This document shows, piece by piece, positions 1 to 10,382 of a stretch of DNA of 64,000 nt (the stretch's first letter is position 1; each line of letters begins with the position of its first letter). The notes below the pieces were generated by a model, which was not told the origin of the DNA, did not search any database, and worked only from the letters and a program-made list of their open reading frames with translations. Origin of the DNA: Clostridiales bacterium (lineage in GTDB: Bacteria > Bacillota > Clostridia > Saccharofermentanales > Saccharofermentanaceae); NCBI GenBank assembly GCA_017961235.1, contig JAGCXQ010000014.1, positions 1-64,000 of the forward strand, in the 5' to 3' direction. A program made the position numbers and the translations under genes.

Positions 1-1
1 T

Positions 2-766
2 CTTCTCTCTACTTCCACAGCGGATGCAGGAGTTGACGGACCGATCTACGCTCTCGTTCACGGTACATCTTTCTCCGAAGGCATGAAGGTCTTCGGCGTA
101 CAGTGCTTAGGTATCACGGCGATCCTTGCCTGGACAGCACTCTGCATGATCCCGGCATTCCTGATCATCAAGCACACTATCGGCCTTCGTGCTTCCGCAG
201 AAGACGAGCTCGCCGGTATGGATATCTCCGAGCACGGTCTCGTATCCGCATATGCCGACTTCGCATCGGTTGCTGACTTTGCTCCGACAGTAGATGACTC
301 CGTACTTCCTACGATCAAGGTCATCGGCGAAACTCCGATGGCAGAAGCTGTCGAAGTCAAGGAAGTCGCAAGAGCTGCCTCCGGTATCTCTTACAAGAGC
401 CCGGACGGAAAGAAACTCACCAAGATCGAGATCGTCTGCAAAGAGCGTATGCTCGAGCCTCTTAAGTCGGCACTCCTCGATATCGGTATCACCGGAATGA
501 CAGTGTCCCATGTACTTGGCTGTGGTATCCAGAAAGGTAAAGCGGAGTTCTACCGAGGCGTTGAAGTAGAGCCGTCGCTGCTCCCGAAGATCCAGATGGA
601 TATCGTAGTCGCGAGAGTTCCGGTACAGGCTGTTATCGATACAGCGAAAAAGGTTCTCTACACCGGCCATATCGGTGACGGTAAGATCTTCGTATACGAT
701 GTTGACAATGTCATCAAAGTACGAACCGGAGAAGAAGGTTTCGACGCCTTACAGGATGTCGAATAA
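2..766 (+). CDS. amt: Ammonium transporter fused to a C-terminal PII domain (3' part)
   Basis: The gene is cut by the left window edge; the open frame runs in from base 2. The first part is the end of an Amt channel, with the last membrane helix (ITAILAWTALCMIPAFLIIK) followed by the cytoplasmic tail typical of Amt (LAGMDISEHG). After a linker of about 50 residues comes a complete PII (GlnB/GlnK) domain, with the T-loop region IQKGKAEFYRG and the C-terminal signature GDGKIFVYDV..IKVRTGEE. PII proteins normally bind and gate Amt in response to 2-oxoglutarate and ATP/ADP, so the fusion probably gives a self-gating ammonium channel. The residue aligned with the uridylylated Tyr51 of enteric PII is Val (YRGVEV), so uridylylation is unlikely. 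A strong terminator follows, and asnB is next downstream. Confidence 0.92.
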   Translation, partial: LLSTSTADAGVDGPIYALVHGTSFSEGMKVFGVQCLGITAILAWTALCMIPAFLIIKHTIGLRASAEDELAGMDISEHGLVSAYADFASVADFAPTVDDSVLPTIKVIGETPMAEAVEVKEVARAASGISYKSPDGKKLTKIEIVCKERMLEPLKSALLDIGITGMTVSHVLGCGIQKGKAEFYRGVEVEPSLLPKIQMDIVVARVPVQAVIDTAKKVLYTGHIGDGKIFVYDVDNVIKVRTGEEGFDALQDVE

Positions 767-782
767 CGCATAATCTGAAATC

Positions 783-830
783 CCGAAGGAGTCCTGCACG
801 CATCCCGCAGGACTCTTTCGGATATAAAAA
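783..830 (+). terminator. Rho-independent terminator after amt-PII
   Basis: The arms CCGAAGGAGTCCTGC (783-797) and GCAGGACTCTTTCGG (807-821) pair almost perfectly around a 9-nt loop, followed by ATATAAAAAA. It separates the ammonium transporter from asnB. The downstream tract is A-rich rather than T-rich, so termination strength is uncertain. Confidence 0.7.
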
Positions 831-880
831 AACAAACAAAAAAGTTAGTAGTAGAAAATAAAGTTGGAGGAAATAGATCT

Positions 881-2461
881 ATGTGTTCAATCATGTTTTA
901 CCTGTGCCCGGACTTAGCACAGGAACGATTCAAGGAGGGGTTCGATAAGACCATCTCACGAGGTCCGGATCAGAGCCGGATCATCACACTTTCCGATGGC
1001 ACCATGGGCTTTCACCGCCTGGCCATCATGGGACTGACCCCGGAGGGCATGCAGCCATTCACCAGGGGCAGCAGATATCTCGTCTGCAACGGCGAGATCT
1101 ACGATTTCGAAGCATTTCGGCAGGAGCTCCTTTCCGACGGGTATACTTTCGCCTCGGATTCTGACTGCGAAGTGCTTCTTCCTTTATATGAGAAATACGG
1201 CGTAGAGATGTTCAGTAAACTCGATGCAGAGTTCGCCCTGATCCTCTACGATACAGATACAAAAGAACTCATCGCCGCAAGAGATCCGATCGGTATCCGT
1301 CCTCTCTACTACGGCTACGATGAGGAAGGTCACATCATCTTCGCCAGTGAAGCAAAGAACATCGTGCCCTATAGCAAGAAGGTCCTTCCCTTCCCGCCCG
1401 GACACTACTATAAGGACGGAAAGTTCACCTGCTACTGCGATATCACGAAAGTAGATAAGGTCATTACCGACGATCTGCCGGAAATCTTTACAAACATTCA
1501 CGATAAGCTCGTCGAAGGCGTAAGAAAACGTCTCGTTTCAGATTCGAAGATCGGCTTTCTGCTTTCCGGCGGACTGGATTCTTCCCTGGTCTGTGCCATC
1601 GCCCAGCGCATGGAGGATCACCCGATCAAGACTTTCGCGATCGGCATGAGCGAAGATGCGATCGACCTGAAATATGCGAAAGAAGTTGCCGACTATATCG
1701 GATCGGAACACACGGAAGTCATCATCACGAAAGAAGATGTCATCTCTTCTCTTCCGGAAGTTATCTCGATCCTCGGTACCTACGATATCACGACGATCCG
1801 TGCCTCGATGGGTATGTATCTTCTCTGTAAGAAGATCCACGAGATCTCCGATGTAAGAGTACTTCTTACCGGTGAGATCTCCGATGAGCTCTTCGGATAT
1901 AAATACACGGACTTCGCGCCGTCGGCAAGTGCTTTTCAGGAAGAAGCCGTCAAAAGGATCTCTGAGATCCACATGTACGATGTACTCCGCGCTGACAGAT
2001 GCATCTCCAGTAACTCACTGGAAGCTCGTGTTCCTTTCGGCGATCTGGACTTCGTGAAGTATGTCATGGCGATCGATCCCGAGAAGAAACTCAACACCTA
2101 TGGCAAAGGAAAATATCTCCTTCGAAAAGCATTTGAGGGCGACCTTCTGCCACACGATATCCTCTTCCGCGAGAAAGCTGCATTCTCCGATGCGGTCGGC
2201 CACTCCATGGTCGATCACCTGAAAGAATATGCCGCTTCCTACTACTCCGACGAAGCCTACGAAGAAAGAAGAAAGAAGTACTCTTTCGCCACTCCTTTTA
2301 CGAAGGAATCTCTCCTCTACCGTGAGATCTTCGAGAAGTATTACGAGGGCCAGGCAGAGATGGTCATCGACTTCTGGATGCCGAACAAGTCGTGGGAGGG
2401 CTGCGATGTCAACGATCCTTCCGCACGTGTTCTGAAAAACTACGGCGACAGCGGAAAATAA
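881..2461 (+). CDS. asnB: Asparagine synthetase B, glutamine-hydrolysing
   Basis: This 526-residue protein converts aspartate, glutamine and ATP to asparagine and glutamate in the cytoplasm. The start MCSIMFY places the nucleophilic Cys at position 2, as required in Ntn-type glutaminase domains once Met is removed. The glutaminase half (about 1-190) contains RDPIGIRPLYYG. The synthetase half has the pyrophosphate loop LLSGGLDSS near residue 230, and the C-terminal part has LEARVPF..D. The length fits the short (about 525-residue) bacterial AsnB type. The ribosome site GGAGG lies 11 nt before the ATG. pyrG, another glutamine amidotransferase, starts 18 nt after the stop, so the two are probably co-transcribed. 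Confidence 0.95.
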   Translation: MCSIMFYLCPDLAQERFKEGFDKTISRGPDQSRIITLSDGTMGFHRLAIMGLTPEGMQPFTRGSRYLVCNGEIYDFEAFRQELLSDGYTFASDSDCEVLLPLYEKYGVEMFSKLDAEFALILYDTDTKELIAARDPIGIRPLYYGYDEEGHIIFASEAKNIVPYSKKVLPFPPGHYYKDGKFTCYCDITKVDKVITDDLPEIFTNIHDKLVEGVRKRLVSDSKIGFLLSGGLDSSLVCAIAQRMEDHPIKTFAIGMSEDAIDLKYAKEVADYIGSEHTEVIITKEDVISSLPEVISILGTYDITTIRASMGMYLLCKKIHEISDVRVLLTGEISDELFGYKYTDFAPSASAFQEEAVKRISEIHMYDVLRADRCISSNSLEARVPFGDLDFVKYVMAIDPEKKLNTYGKGKYLLRKAFEGDLLPHDILFREKAAFSDAVGHSMVDHLKEYAASYYSDEAYEERRKKYSFATPFTKESLLYREIFEKYYEGQAEMVIDFWMPNKSWEGCDVNDPSARVLKNYGDSGK

Positions 2462-4069
<1,608 letters not shown>

Positions 4070-4098
4070 ACCTATTTTCTCTATTTTCCTACTAACGT

Positions 4099-4134
4099 CA
4101 GCAGCCGCCGGACATTCGTGTCAGGCGGCTGCTG
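4099..4134. terminator. Bidirectional terminator between pyrG and the alcohol dehydrogenase
   Basis: CAGCAGCCGCC (4099-4109) and GGCGGCTGCTG (4124-4134) form a perfect 11-bp GC-rich stem between two convergent genes. It could end transcripts from both sides. Confidence 0.75.
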
Positions 4135-4159
4135 ATTATATCTCTGAATTAAAAGATGA

Positions 4160-5338
4160 TCACATGCTGGCGCGGTAGATATCAAGCATTGCCTGCTCAT
4201 CGAGGACCTTCGCGGAGCCCATCTCACCACCTACACCGATCGCGCACTTCTTCGCCATCAGAACGAGTTCTTCTTCGGTCGGGTTTACACCGAGCTCACG
4301 GAGATTTGTCGGCATGTTGATAGATCTGTAGAAATCTTCCATCGCCTCGATACCGGCAAGTGCGATCTCTTCGTCTGTTCCCTGATCCGGAACTTCCATA
4401 ACATTCAGTGCGAACTTCTTAAATCTCGGCAGGCAGTTCTTATAGACATATCTTGCCCAGGTTCCCCAGATCGCTGCAAGGCCGGCACCATGTGCCACAT
4501 CGTAGAGGCCGCCGAGCTCATGCTCGAGCTTATGGGTCATCCAGTCACCGCCATCATTTCCGCAGCCGGTCAGACCGTTGTGTGCGAGAGATCCTGCCCA
4601 CATCACTTCGGCTCTGGCATCATAGTTCTTCGGATCATCACGAAGGATCACGGCATTCTTTTTCACTGTGCGGAGAAGTCCCTCTGCCAGTGCATCCGTG
4701 ATCTCCATATTTCCGCCCTGCGTGAAGTATCTCTCCATCGTATGCATCATGATATCCGTGCATCCGCATGCAGTCTGATAATCCGGAAGGGTCATCGTCA
4801 GTTCAGGATTAAGGATCGCAAATTTCGGACGGCCATAATCACTGCTGTATCCGCGCTTCACAAGGCCCTCCTCTTTCGTGATAACAGAGGAATCGCTCAT
4901 CTCACTTCCCGTAGCCGCGATCGTCAGGATAACGCCGATCGGCAGGCATCCTGTTACCTTGCGCTTATAGTCATAGTAATCCCATACATCCCCTTCATTG
5001 GCGACACCATATCCGATCGCTTTTGCCGAGTCGATCGCACTTCCTCCGCCAACGCCGAGAAGGAAATCTACGCCTTCTTTTTTGCAAAGTTCGATTCCCT
5101 CATATACCAGTCCGAGATGCGGATTCGGAACCGCACCGCCAAGAGTCACATAAGCGATTCCTGCCTGATCGAGCGTATCCGTTACGCGCTTTAAAAGACC
5201 GGAGCGTACGACACTTCCTCCACCATAATGGATCAGAACTTTCGTACCGCCGAATTCACGGATCAGATCGGCAACCTTCGTCTCTGTGTTCTTTCCGAAA
5301 ATCACTTTTGTCGGGGTATAGTATTTGAAATCAAACAT
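4160..5338 (-). CDS. Iron-containing alcohol dehydrogenase (butanol dehydrogenase type)
   Basis: A group III metal-dependent alcohol dehydrogenase that reduces aldehydes with NAD(P)H, as in the BdhA/YqhD branch. Residues FDFKYYTPTKVIFGKNTE are the usual N-terminus. The nucleotide-binding GVGGGSAIDSAKAI is near residue 95-108. Metal ligands are visible as Asp in ACGCTDIMMH, the His in that same stretch, and the two His in HKLEHELGGLYDVAHGAGLA. I place the start at the ATG at 5338 because AAGGAG lies 8 nt upstream; the upstream GTG overlaps that ribosome site. It stands alone, divergent from the next lipoprotein gene. The physiological substrate cannot be read from the sequence. Confidence 0.9.
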   Translation of the reverse strand: MFDFKYYTPTKVIFGKNTETKVADLIREFGGTKVLIHYGGGSVVRSGLLKRVTDTLDQAGIAYVTLGGAVPNPHLGLVYEGIELCKKEGVDFLLGVGGGSAIDSAKAIGYGVANEGDVWDYYDYKRKVTGCLPIGVILTIAATGSEMSDSSVITKEEGLVKRGYSSDYGRPKFAILNPELTMTLPDYQTACGCTDIMMHTMERYFTQGGNMEITDALAEGLLRTVKKNAVILRDDPKNYDARAEVMWAGSLAHNGLTGCGNDGGDWMTHKLEHELGGLYDVAHGAGLAAIWGTWARYVYKNCLPRFKKFALNVMEVPDQGTDEEIALAGIEAMEDFYRSINMPTNLRELGVNPTEEELVLMAKKCAIGVGGEMGSAKVLDEQAMLDIYRASM

Positions 5339-5397
5339 ATCACACACTCCTTCTACTGCGCGGATCTTTCCCGCTTTTTAAAATCTAGTACTCTTCT

Positions 5398-5403
5398 ATC
5401 GTA
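5398..5403 (-). promoter_or_regulatory. Extended -10 of the alcohol dehydrogenase gene
   Basis: On the minus strand the sequence is ATGGTACGAT, that is TG-G-TACGAT, 60 bases before the ATG. No good -35 box is visible, which fits an extended -10 promoter. Confidence 0.45.
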
Positions 5404-5490
5404 CCATGAAGCCGCTATGCAAGAAAGCAGAAACATGATGGAAAGTATCGGGATTTTGCCGCATCAGCAAGTGCTTTTCGGCCGGTATGA

Positions 5491-5496
5491 TATAAT
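5491..5496 (+). promoter_or_regulatory. Extended -10 of the DUF6273-type lipoprotein gene
   Basis: TG-A-TATAAT ends 26 nt before the first ATG. A copy of the repeated word AGTGCTTTT (5470-5478) occupies the region where a -35 box would lie. Confidence 0.5.
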
Positions 5497-5522
5497 GTGC
5501 TTAATTATATTAGGGAAAAGGT

Positions 5523-6749
5523 ATGGGTATTATTATGAAAAAGATGCTGTCAATGGCACTTACGATCGCAACGATCCTCAGTGTCACTTCAGGATGCAAG
5601 AAGAAATTACCGAAGTTCGAACTTGAAGTCGGGGACACCATCGAATTCGGAACTTATGAAGACGAACAGATCGAGTGGGAAGTCATGCACAGAAACTTCG
5701 TCGTCGGCGAGGACAAAGTCATCGTCGAGCTGCAGAGCACCTGCGCGATCGAATGTCTCCCCTTTAACGAAGACGGTGAATCTTCCTGGGAAGACTGTAC
5801 ACTCCGCGAGTGGCTGAATAATGACTTCTACGAAGAAGCATTCACCAAGTCGGAGAAAAAACAGATTGTCGACACTTCGTACAGCATGTATATGGGAGAT
5901 GCACGCTGGCTTCAAGACAAAGTATATCTTTCCAACGAGTATTTAAAGTATCGTCTGAAGCCTGCAGATGCAACATGCAAACCGACAAAACACACAAAGA
6001 AACAGGGGATCCGTATGGAAGGCGGAAGCTGCATGTACTGGACACTTGATGTTGTAAACGCCACCTCTGCTGCTCAGGGCGGAAAGAATACTACGTTCCC
6101 TATATGTCTCGGCACATCCAAGAACAATGCCGGAAGTTCCAATGGTCCGGACGAATTAAATTGCGCGACAGATGTCGGTGTACGTCCGTGGATCTCACTT
6201 GAGTACGAGGCCACATTCGAGATGAAGGATATCGAAACCTGCGACCGTGTCACTTTCGGTACCTACGATGAGGATCCCATCACCTGGGTCGTAATCGACA
6301 GCGATAAAAACGGAGTGAATCTTCTCAGTAAGTATGGTCTGGAAAAGATGAAGATGGATAAAGATGCCGATGAGAATGATTTTTCCAAAACAGATCTTCA
6401 CGACTGGCTGAACGACGACTTCTATGAGGAGGCTTTCAACAAGAGTGATAAGAAGCTGATCGTTGCCGATGACGATGATGATAACGTCACACTGATCGAA
6501 AAAATCTCGATCAAGGACGGATTCGACAGAGAATGCATGAACGAATTGCTTCTCGGTTGCGGATATTCCAGAGCTTACTGTGAAGAAAACGACATCCCGG
6601 ACAGGGATGTCATGGATACATTCTGGTGCAAAGGCGTCTCGGATAAGAATGATAAGCTCATGGTATTCAGCATCGCAAAAATATCCGGTGGCGGCACAGA
6701 TTCTGATCAGGAGTGTTCGGTCCGCCCGATGATCACGATCAAGTTCTGA
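5523..6749 (+). CDS. Lipoprotein with two DUF6273-like domains
   Basis: A secreted lipoprotein of 408 residues. The signal peptide ends in the lipobox LSVTSGC, followed by KKK. The mature part holds two similar halves. Each begins with a GTYE/GTYD-type strand and an I-W-V strand (IEFGTYEDEQIEWEVM and VTFGTYDEDPITWVVI), then has LREWLNNDFYEEAF or LHDWLNDDFYEEAF. The first ends in DVGVRPWISL and the second in ECSVRPMITIKF. That repeat pattern matches DUF6273, common in surface proteins of Clostridia and of unknown function. An alternative start at 5535 (MKKMLSM) would give an equally good signal peptide; AGGGA sits 7 nt before 5523, so I keep the first ATG. Confidence 0.8.
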   Translation: MGIIMKKMLSMALTIATILSVTSGCKKKLPKFELEVGDTIEFGTYEDEQIEWEVMHRNFVVGEDKVIVELQSTCAIECLPFNEDGESSWEDCTLREWLNNDFYEEAFTKSEKKQIVDTSYSMYMGDARWLQDKVYLSNEYLKYRLKPADATCKPTKHTKKQGIRMEGGSCMYWTLDVVNATSAAQGGKNTTFPICLGTSKNNAGSSNGPDELNCATDVGVRPWISLEYEATFEMKDIETCDRVTFGTYDEDPITWVVIDSDKNGVNLLSKYGLEKMKMDKDADENDFSKTDLHDWLNDDFYEEAFNKSDKKLIVADDDDDNVTLIEKISIKDGFDRECMNELLLGCGYSRAYCEENDIPDRDVMDTFWCKGVSDKNDKLMVFSIAKISGGGTDSDQECSVRPMITIKF

Positions 6750-6779
6750 CCCGGAGCCGGTAAATCAAGACTACAAAAA

Positions 6780-6812
6780 GGGGGCGTCTCAAGGTGAATC
6801 GAGATAGCCCCC
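6780..6812 (+). terminator. Terminator after the DUF6273-type lipoprotein
   Basis: GGGGGCGTCTC pairs with GAGATAGCCCCC around a 10-nt loop, 30 nt after the stop codon. A second inverted repeat, CCGATAGA and TCTATCGG (6841-6875), lies between this gene and the convergent flavoprotein gene and may serve the opposite strand. Confidence 0.6.
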
Positions 6813-6934
6813 TGTTATATTGCTAAAAAAGCAGGACAAACCGATAGAAATGAACGATTGGAGAATCTATCGGTATGATTGTATCTTTCCCGACAGATAA
6901 GAATTAGGGAAAAGCGAATTCTATCTGCATAAGA

Positions 6935-7561
6935 TCACTTGCCGTCCGGGAAACTCGTGAAGGATCCGCGTTCGATCTCCGGATATCCATACTTCTCCCT
7001 GGCATCTGCAAAGGCCCTGATCATGAAGCTCATATTTCTGGCCAGATTCCGCATCGTCTGAAGACCCTCAAGATCCTTCTTCACATCTTCTGCCGTAAAG
7101 CCGTGCACCTGATTCCAGTAAGTAGATGGTGCTACCGGCATATTGCTGATCGTAAAGTACTTATTCAGCACGTCAAAGGTCGCTGTATTTCCACCACGAC
7201 GGCAGCTGACCACCGCAGCGCCGACCTTCATCTGTTTGGAAAAAGATGAGCTGTAAAACAGTCTATCCAGGAAGGAAAGAATGTTGCCATTGGGAGATGC
7301 ATAATAGACCGGACTTCCGACAACGAGTCCATCCGCTTCTTCGAACTTCAGAGCGACTTCATTGACCAGATCATCAAAGACGCACTTTCCCGCCTCTTCA
7401 CAATGTCCGCAGGAGATGCATCCGCGGATATCTTTGTTTCCGACCTGGATCAGTTCCGTCTCGATCCCTTCCTCCTGAAACACTTTGATCATCTCATCAA
7501 GCGCCGTTGCCGTGCATCCATGGGCGTGCGCGCTGCCGTTTAATAGAATCACCTTTGCCAT
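6935..7561 (-). CDS. Flavodoxin-fold NAD(P)H-dependent FMN reductase
   Basis: A 208-residue cytoplasmic flavoprotein. It starts with the Rossmann-like MAKVILLNGSAHAHGCT phosphate-binding strand, followed by GCISCGHCEEAGKC (Cys 48, 51, 54 and 60), the cysteine cluster seen in iron-sulfur flavoprotein and NAD(P)H oxidoreductase relatives, then VVGSPVYYASPNG, which contacts the flavin. GGAGG is 8 nt before the ATG. It lies 72 bp downstream of the Mg-ATPase stop on the same strand, so it could be read through from that gene. The electron acceptor is not deducible. Confidence 0.85.
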   Translation of the reverse strand: MAKVILLNGSAHAHGCTATALDEMIKVFQEEGIETELIQVGNKDIRGCISCGHCEEAGKCVFDDLVNEVALKFEEADGLVVGSPVYYASPNGNILSFLDRLFYSSSFSKQMKVGAAVVSCRRGGNTATFDVLNKYFTISNMPVAPSTYWNQVHGFTAEDVKKDLEGLQTMRNLARNMSFMIRAFADAREKYGYPEIERGSFTSFPDGK

Positions 7562-7633
7562 ACGTATTTCCTCCTTCGGGGATCGCTCCCGTTTATTACT
7601 TGATCTTATGCGGGAGATCCCGCTTTTATTATA

Positions 7634-10264
7634 TTATACCCACTCTTTATTGATCCGGATGTAGATCGCTTTTAGGATCTGTGCGAGGATCATGTACGCC
7701 GCCATCAGGACCAGAAGCCAGACCGCAAAGGACGGGATCATGACCGGAAGATCGAAGAATCCGGCGATCTTCGTGAAGCCGATCAGGAGCGTCGCCAGCA
7801 CGACCAGAAGTGTGGATACCGTCAGCTGGACAGATGCTCTATCCTGCACAAAAGGCACCTTCGGCGTGCGGATCGTATGGATAACGATCGTCTGCGAGAT
7901 AATGCCGAACATGAACCATCCACACTGGAAAAGTCCTGCCTGCTCGACACTGTTAAAGCCGAGGACGAACCACATGACCAGGAAGCACAGCACATCCAGC
8001 ACGGTACTTAAGAGACCGAAAATGATCATGAACCGCTTGATGCCGGGGATGTTCCACTTCTTCGGAAGAAGGATGCTGTCCTTCTCCACATGGTCGAAAG
8101 GCATACCGAGCTGCGCAAAGTCATTCAGAATATTCTGCACCAGGATATGGATCGGAAGAAGCGGAAGGAACGGCAGGAAGATACTCGCGATCAGGACGGA
8201 AAACATATTTCCGAAGTTGCCGCTGACTGACATCTTCAGGTATTTGCTCATGTTGGCAAACGTCCTTCTTCCCTCGATAACGCCTTCGTCTAAGACATTG
8301 AGGTCTTTCTCCAGAAGGATGATATCGGCGACTTCTTTCGCGATATCGACTGCCGTATCGACAGAGATACCGACATCCGCCTGCTTCAGCGGAAGGCTGT
8401 CGTTGATACCGTCACCCATATATCCTACGGTGTGTCCGTTCGCTTGAAAAGCACTGACCACGCGCTGTTTCTGGTACGGGGAGAGTTTGGAGAAGATCTG
8501 GCATTTCTCGCAGGCTTCTCTCAGTTCCTCATCATTCATCGCTTCGACTTTCGCACCGGTCAGCGTATATTCCGTAGAGAGTCCGAGCCGGCCGCAGATA
8601 TTGATGGCCACGCCCTCGGAGTCACCGGTCAGAACGACCGTCTTTACGCCATTTTTCTTCAGCGCAGCGAGCGCGGATTCTGCCGACGGCTTCGGCGGAT
8701 CGAGGAATCCGACAAATCCGATGAGTACCATATCCGACTCGTCTCCGACTCCGAATGTTTCAACGTCGTGGATCTCGTTTTTCTGTGCGACCGCGATAAC
8801 ACGGATACCTTCGAGGTTATTTTCCGTCGCGATCTTCAGCGCGTTTTCCTTGAGTTCATCGGTAATCGGTTTTACCTCACCGCCGATCTCGATAAAGCTG
8901 CAGATCGAGAGGATCTCTTCGACTGCACCCTTGGTGACCAGCTGACGTTTCCCGTTTTTATCCCGGAGCACGACACTCATGCGGCGGCGGGAAAAGTCGA
9001 ACGGGATCTCATCTTCTCTTACGTAGATTTCTTTCATCTCGGAGAGGCCTTCTTTTTCGCCTCTGTTGATGATCGCCACATCCATCAGGTTCTTCAGGCC
9101 CGTCTGGAAATAACTGTTCAGAAAAGCATGGCGGAGTACTCTTCTATCCTCTTTTCCGAGCACATCCATATACTTCTCGAGAATGATCTCATCCTGCGTG
9201 AGAGTTCCTGTCTTATCGGTGCAGAGGATATCCATCTCACCGAAGGTCTGGATCGCGCCGAGACGCTTCACGATCGTCTCTTTCTTCGACATGTTGACCG
9301 CGCCCTTGGCAAGGGAGGATGTCATGATGACCGGCAGCATCTCCGGCATGAGTCCGACTGCGATCGTAACACCGAACATCAGGGAATCCAGCCAGTTTCC
9401 TTTGGTAATGAAATTGGCGATGAAAATGACCGGCACCATGACCACCATAAAGGAGATCAGAAGCTTACTTATGGAGTCGATATTCTGTTCAAAAGAACTC
9501 TTCGTCTTATAGGTGTTGAGGCTCTTGGCCATCGAGCCGAAATACGTGCTGTTTCCGGTCGTAAGGATGATCGCTTTTGCCGATCCGGAGACGATATTGC
9601 TTCCCATGAAGCCGAGGTTATTGAGCTCGGAGATCTCCGATCCCGTCGGATCCGGACCGCTGAACTTCTCGACGGGATTACTCTCACCGGTCAGCTGCGA
9701 CTGATCGATAAAGAGGTCCTTTGTCTCGATGAAGCGGACATCTCCGGGGAGCATGTCGCCGGATGCCAGTTTCACGATATCGCCGGGAACGATGTCTTCC
9801 ATATCCACTTCCATGACACTTCCGTTTCGGATGACATCGATCTTATTGCTGATCATCTTCTGAAGTTTCTGCGCCGCGGAATTCGATTTTTCCGTCTGTA
9901 CAAAGGAGATGATCGACGAGATCGCGACAACAAATACCAGCATCAGGAACGTTGCCCAGCTCGGTTCATCCGCGATAATAACATCCGTGATCAGGGTCAC
10001 AACGGAAACGATGAGAAGCACGACATTGAACGGATTGATGATCGCATCTCTGATACGCATCGCCAGCCCGTTACTGCTTCCCGTGTCGATGATATTTCTG
10101 CCGTATTCCTCAAGGCGGTCACTCGCCTCGACCTGATTCAGGCCTTCCTCGGAAGTCGATAACTTCGCGTATAATTCCTCGTCAGAAATCGCGCTCAGAG
10201 CCGCCAGTTCCTGCTCTACCAGAACCTTCTTTTCCTGTGTTTTGCTGTCGTTTTTTCTTGCCAT
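7634..10264 (-). CDS. mgtA: Magnesium-transporting P-type ATPase
   Basis: A P-type ATPase of 876 residues in the plasma membrane, of the IIIB (MgtA/MgtB) type, which imports Mg2+. The actuator loop shows LTGESNPVEK, the phosphorylation site is CTDKTGTLTQDE, the ATP domain has KGAVEEIL, and the hinge is MGDGINDSLPLKQADVGISVD. Hydrophobic helices flank these motifs, with a large C-terminal membrane block. I start at MARKNDSK (10264) because GAGGTGG lies just upstream; an earlier in-frame start would lie within the -10 region. A dyad overlaps its promoter (see 10291-10335). An AraC regulator lies just upstream on the same strand. Confidence 0.93.
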   Translation of the reverse strand: MARKNDSKTQEKKVLVEQELAALSAISDEELYAKLSTSEEGLNQVEASDRLEEYGRNIIDTGSSNGLAMRIRDAIINPFNVVLLIVSVVTLITDVIIADEPSWATFLMLVFVVAISSIISFVQTEKSNSAAQKLQKMISNKIDVIRNGSVMEVDMEDIVPGDIVKLASGDMLPGDVRFIETKDLFIDQSQLTGESNPVEKFSGPDPTGSEISELNNLGFMGSNIVSGSAKAIILTTGNSTYFGSMAKSLNTYKTKSSFEQNIDSISKLLISFMVVMVPVIFIANFITKGNWLDSLMFGVTIAVGLMPEMLPVIMTSSLAKGAVNMSKKETIVKRLGAIQTFGEMDILCTDKTGTLTQDEIILEKYMDVLGKEDRRVLRHAFLNSYFQTGLKNLMDVAIINRGEKEGLSEMKEIYVREDEIPFDFSRRRMSVVLRDKNGKRQLVTKGAVEEILSICSFIEIGGEVKPITDELKENALKIATENNLEGIRVIAVAQKNEIHDVETFGVGDESDMVLIGFVGFLDPPKPSAESALAALKKNGVKTVVLTGDSEGVAINICGRLGLSTEYTLTGAKVEAMNDEELREACEKCQIFSKLSPYQKQRVVSAFQANGHTVGYMGDGINDSLPLKQADVGISVDTAVDIAKEVADIILLEKDLNVLDEGVIEGRRTFANMSKYLKMSVSGNFGNMFSVLIASIFLPFLPLLPIHILVQNILNDFAQLGMPFDHVEKDSILLPKKWNIPGIKRFMIIFGLLSTVLDVLCFLVMWFVLGFNSVEQAGLFQCGWFMFGIISQTIVIHTIRTPKVPFVQDRASVQLTVSTLLVVLATLLIGFTKIAGFFDLPVMIPSFAVWLLVLMAAYMILAQILKAIYIRINKEWV

Positions 10265-10290
10265 ATCCACCTCTAAAAGAATATAAAGCA

Positions 10291-10335
10291 ATTATACCAT
10301 GCCCTTGTTCTGATCACCTCAGAAGGAGCATGGTA
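10291..10335 (-). promoter_or_regulatory. mgtA promoter with overlapping dyad
   Basis: The minus strand reads TG-G-TATAAT (-10 at 10291-10296) 27 bases before the mgtA start. The same bases begin an inverted repeat: TACCATGC (10295-10302) and GCATGGTA (10328-10335), extended inward by TTCTG/CAGAA. There is no clear -35. The dyad could be an operator or the 3' hairpin of the upstream regulator gene. Confidence 0.5.
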
Positions 10336-10382
10336 TGGTTATAACTATTATTTATAGGAAGTCCCGGATGGAGCCGACGCAA

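Noticed and set aside
8432..10162. 576-codon plus-strand open frame opposite mgtA
   Set aside because: It is the antisense shadow of a clearly conserved ATPase; the product has no motif and no ribosome site.
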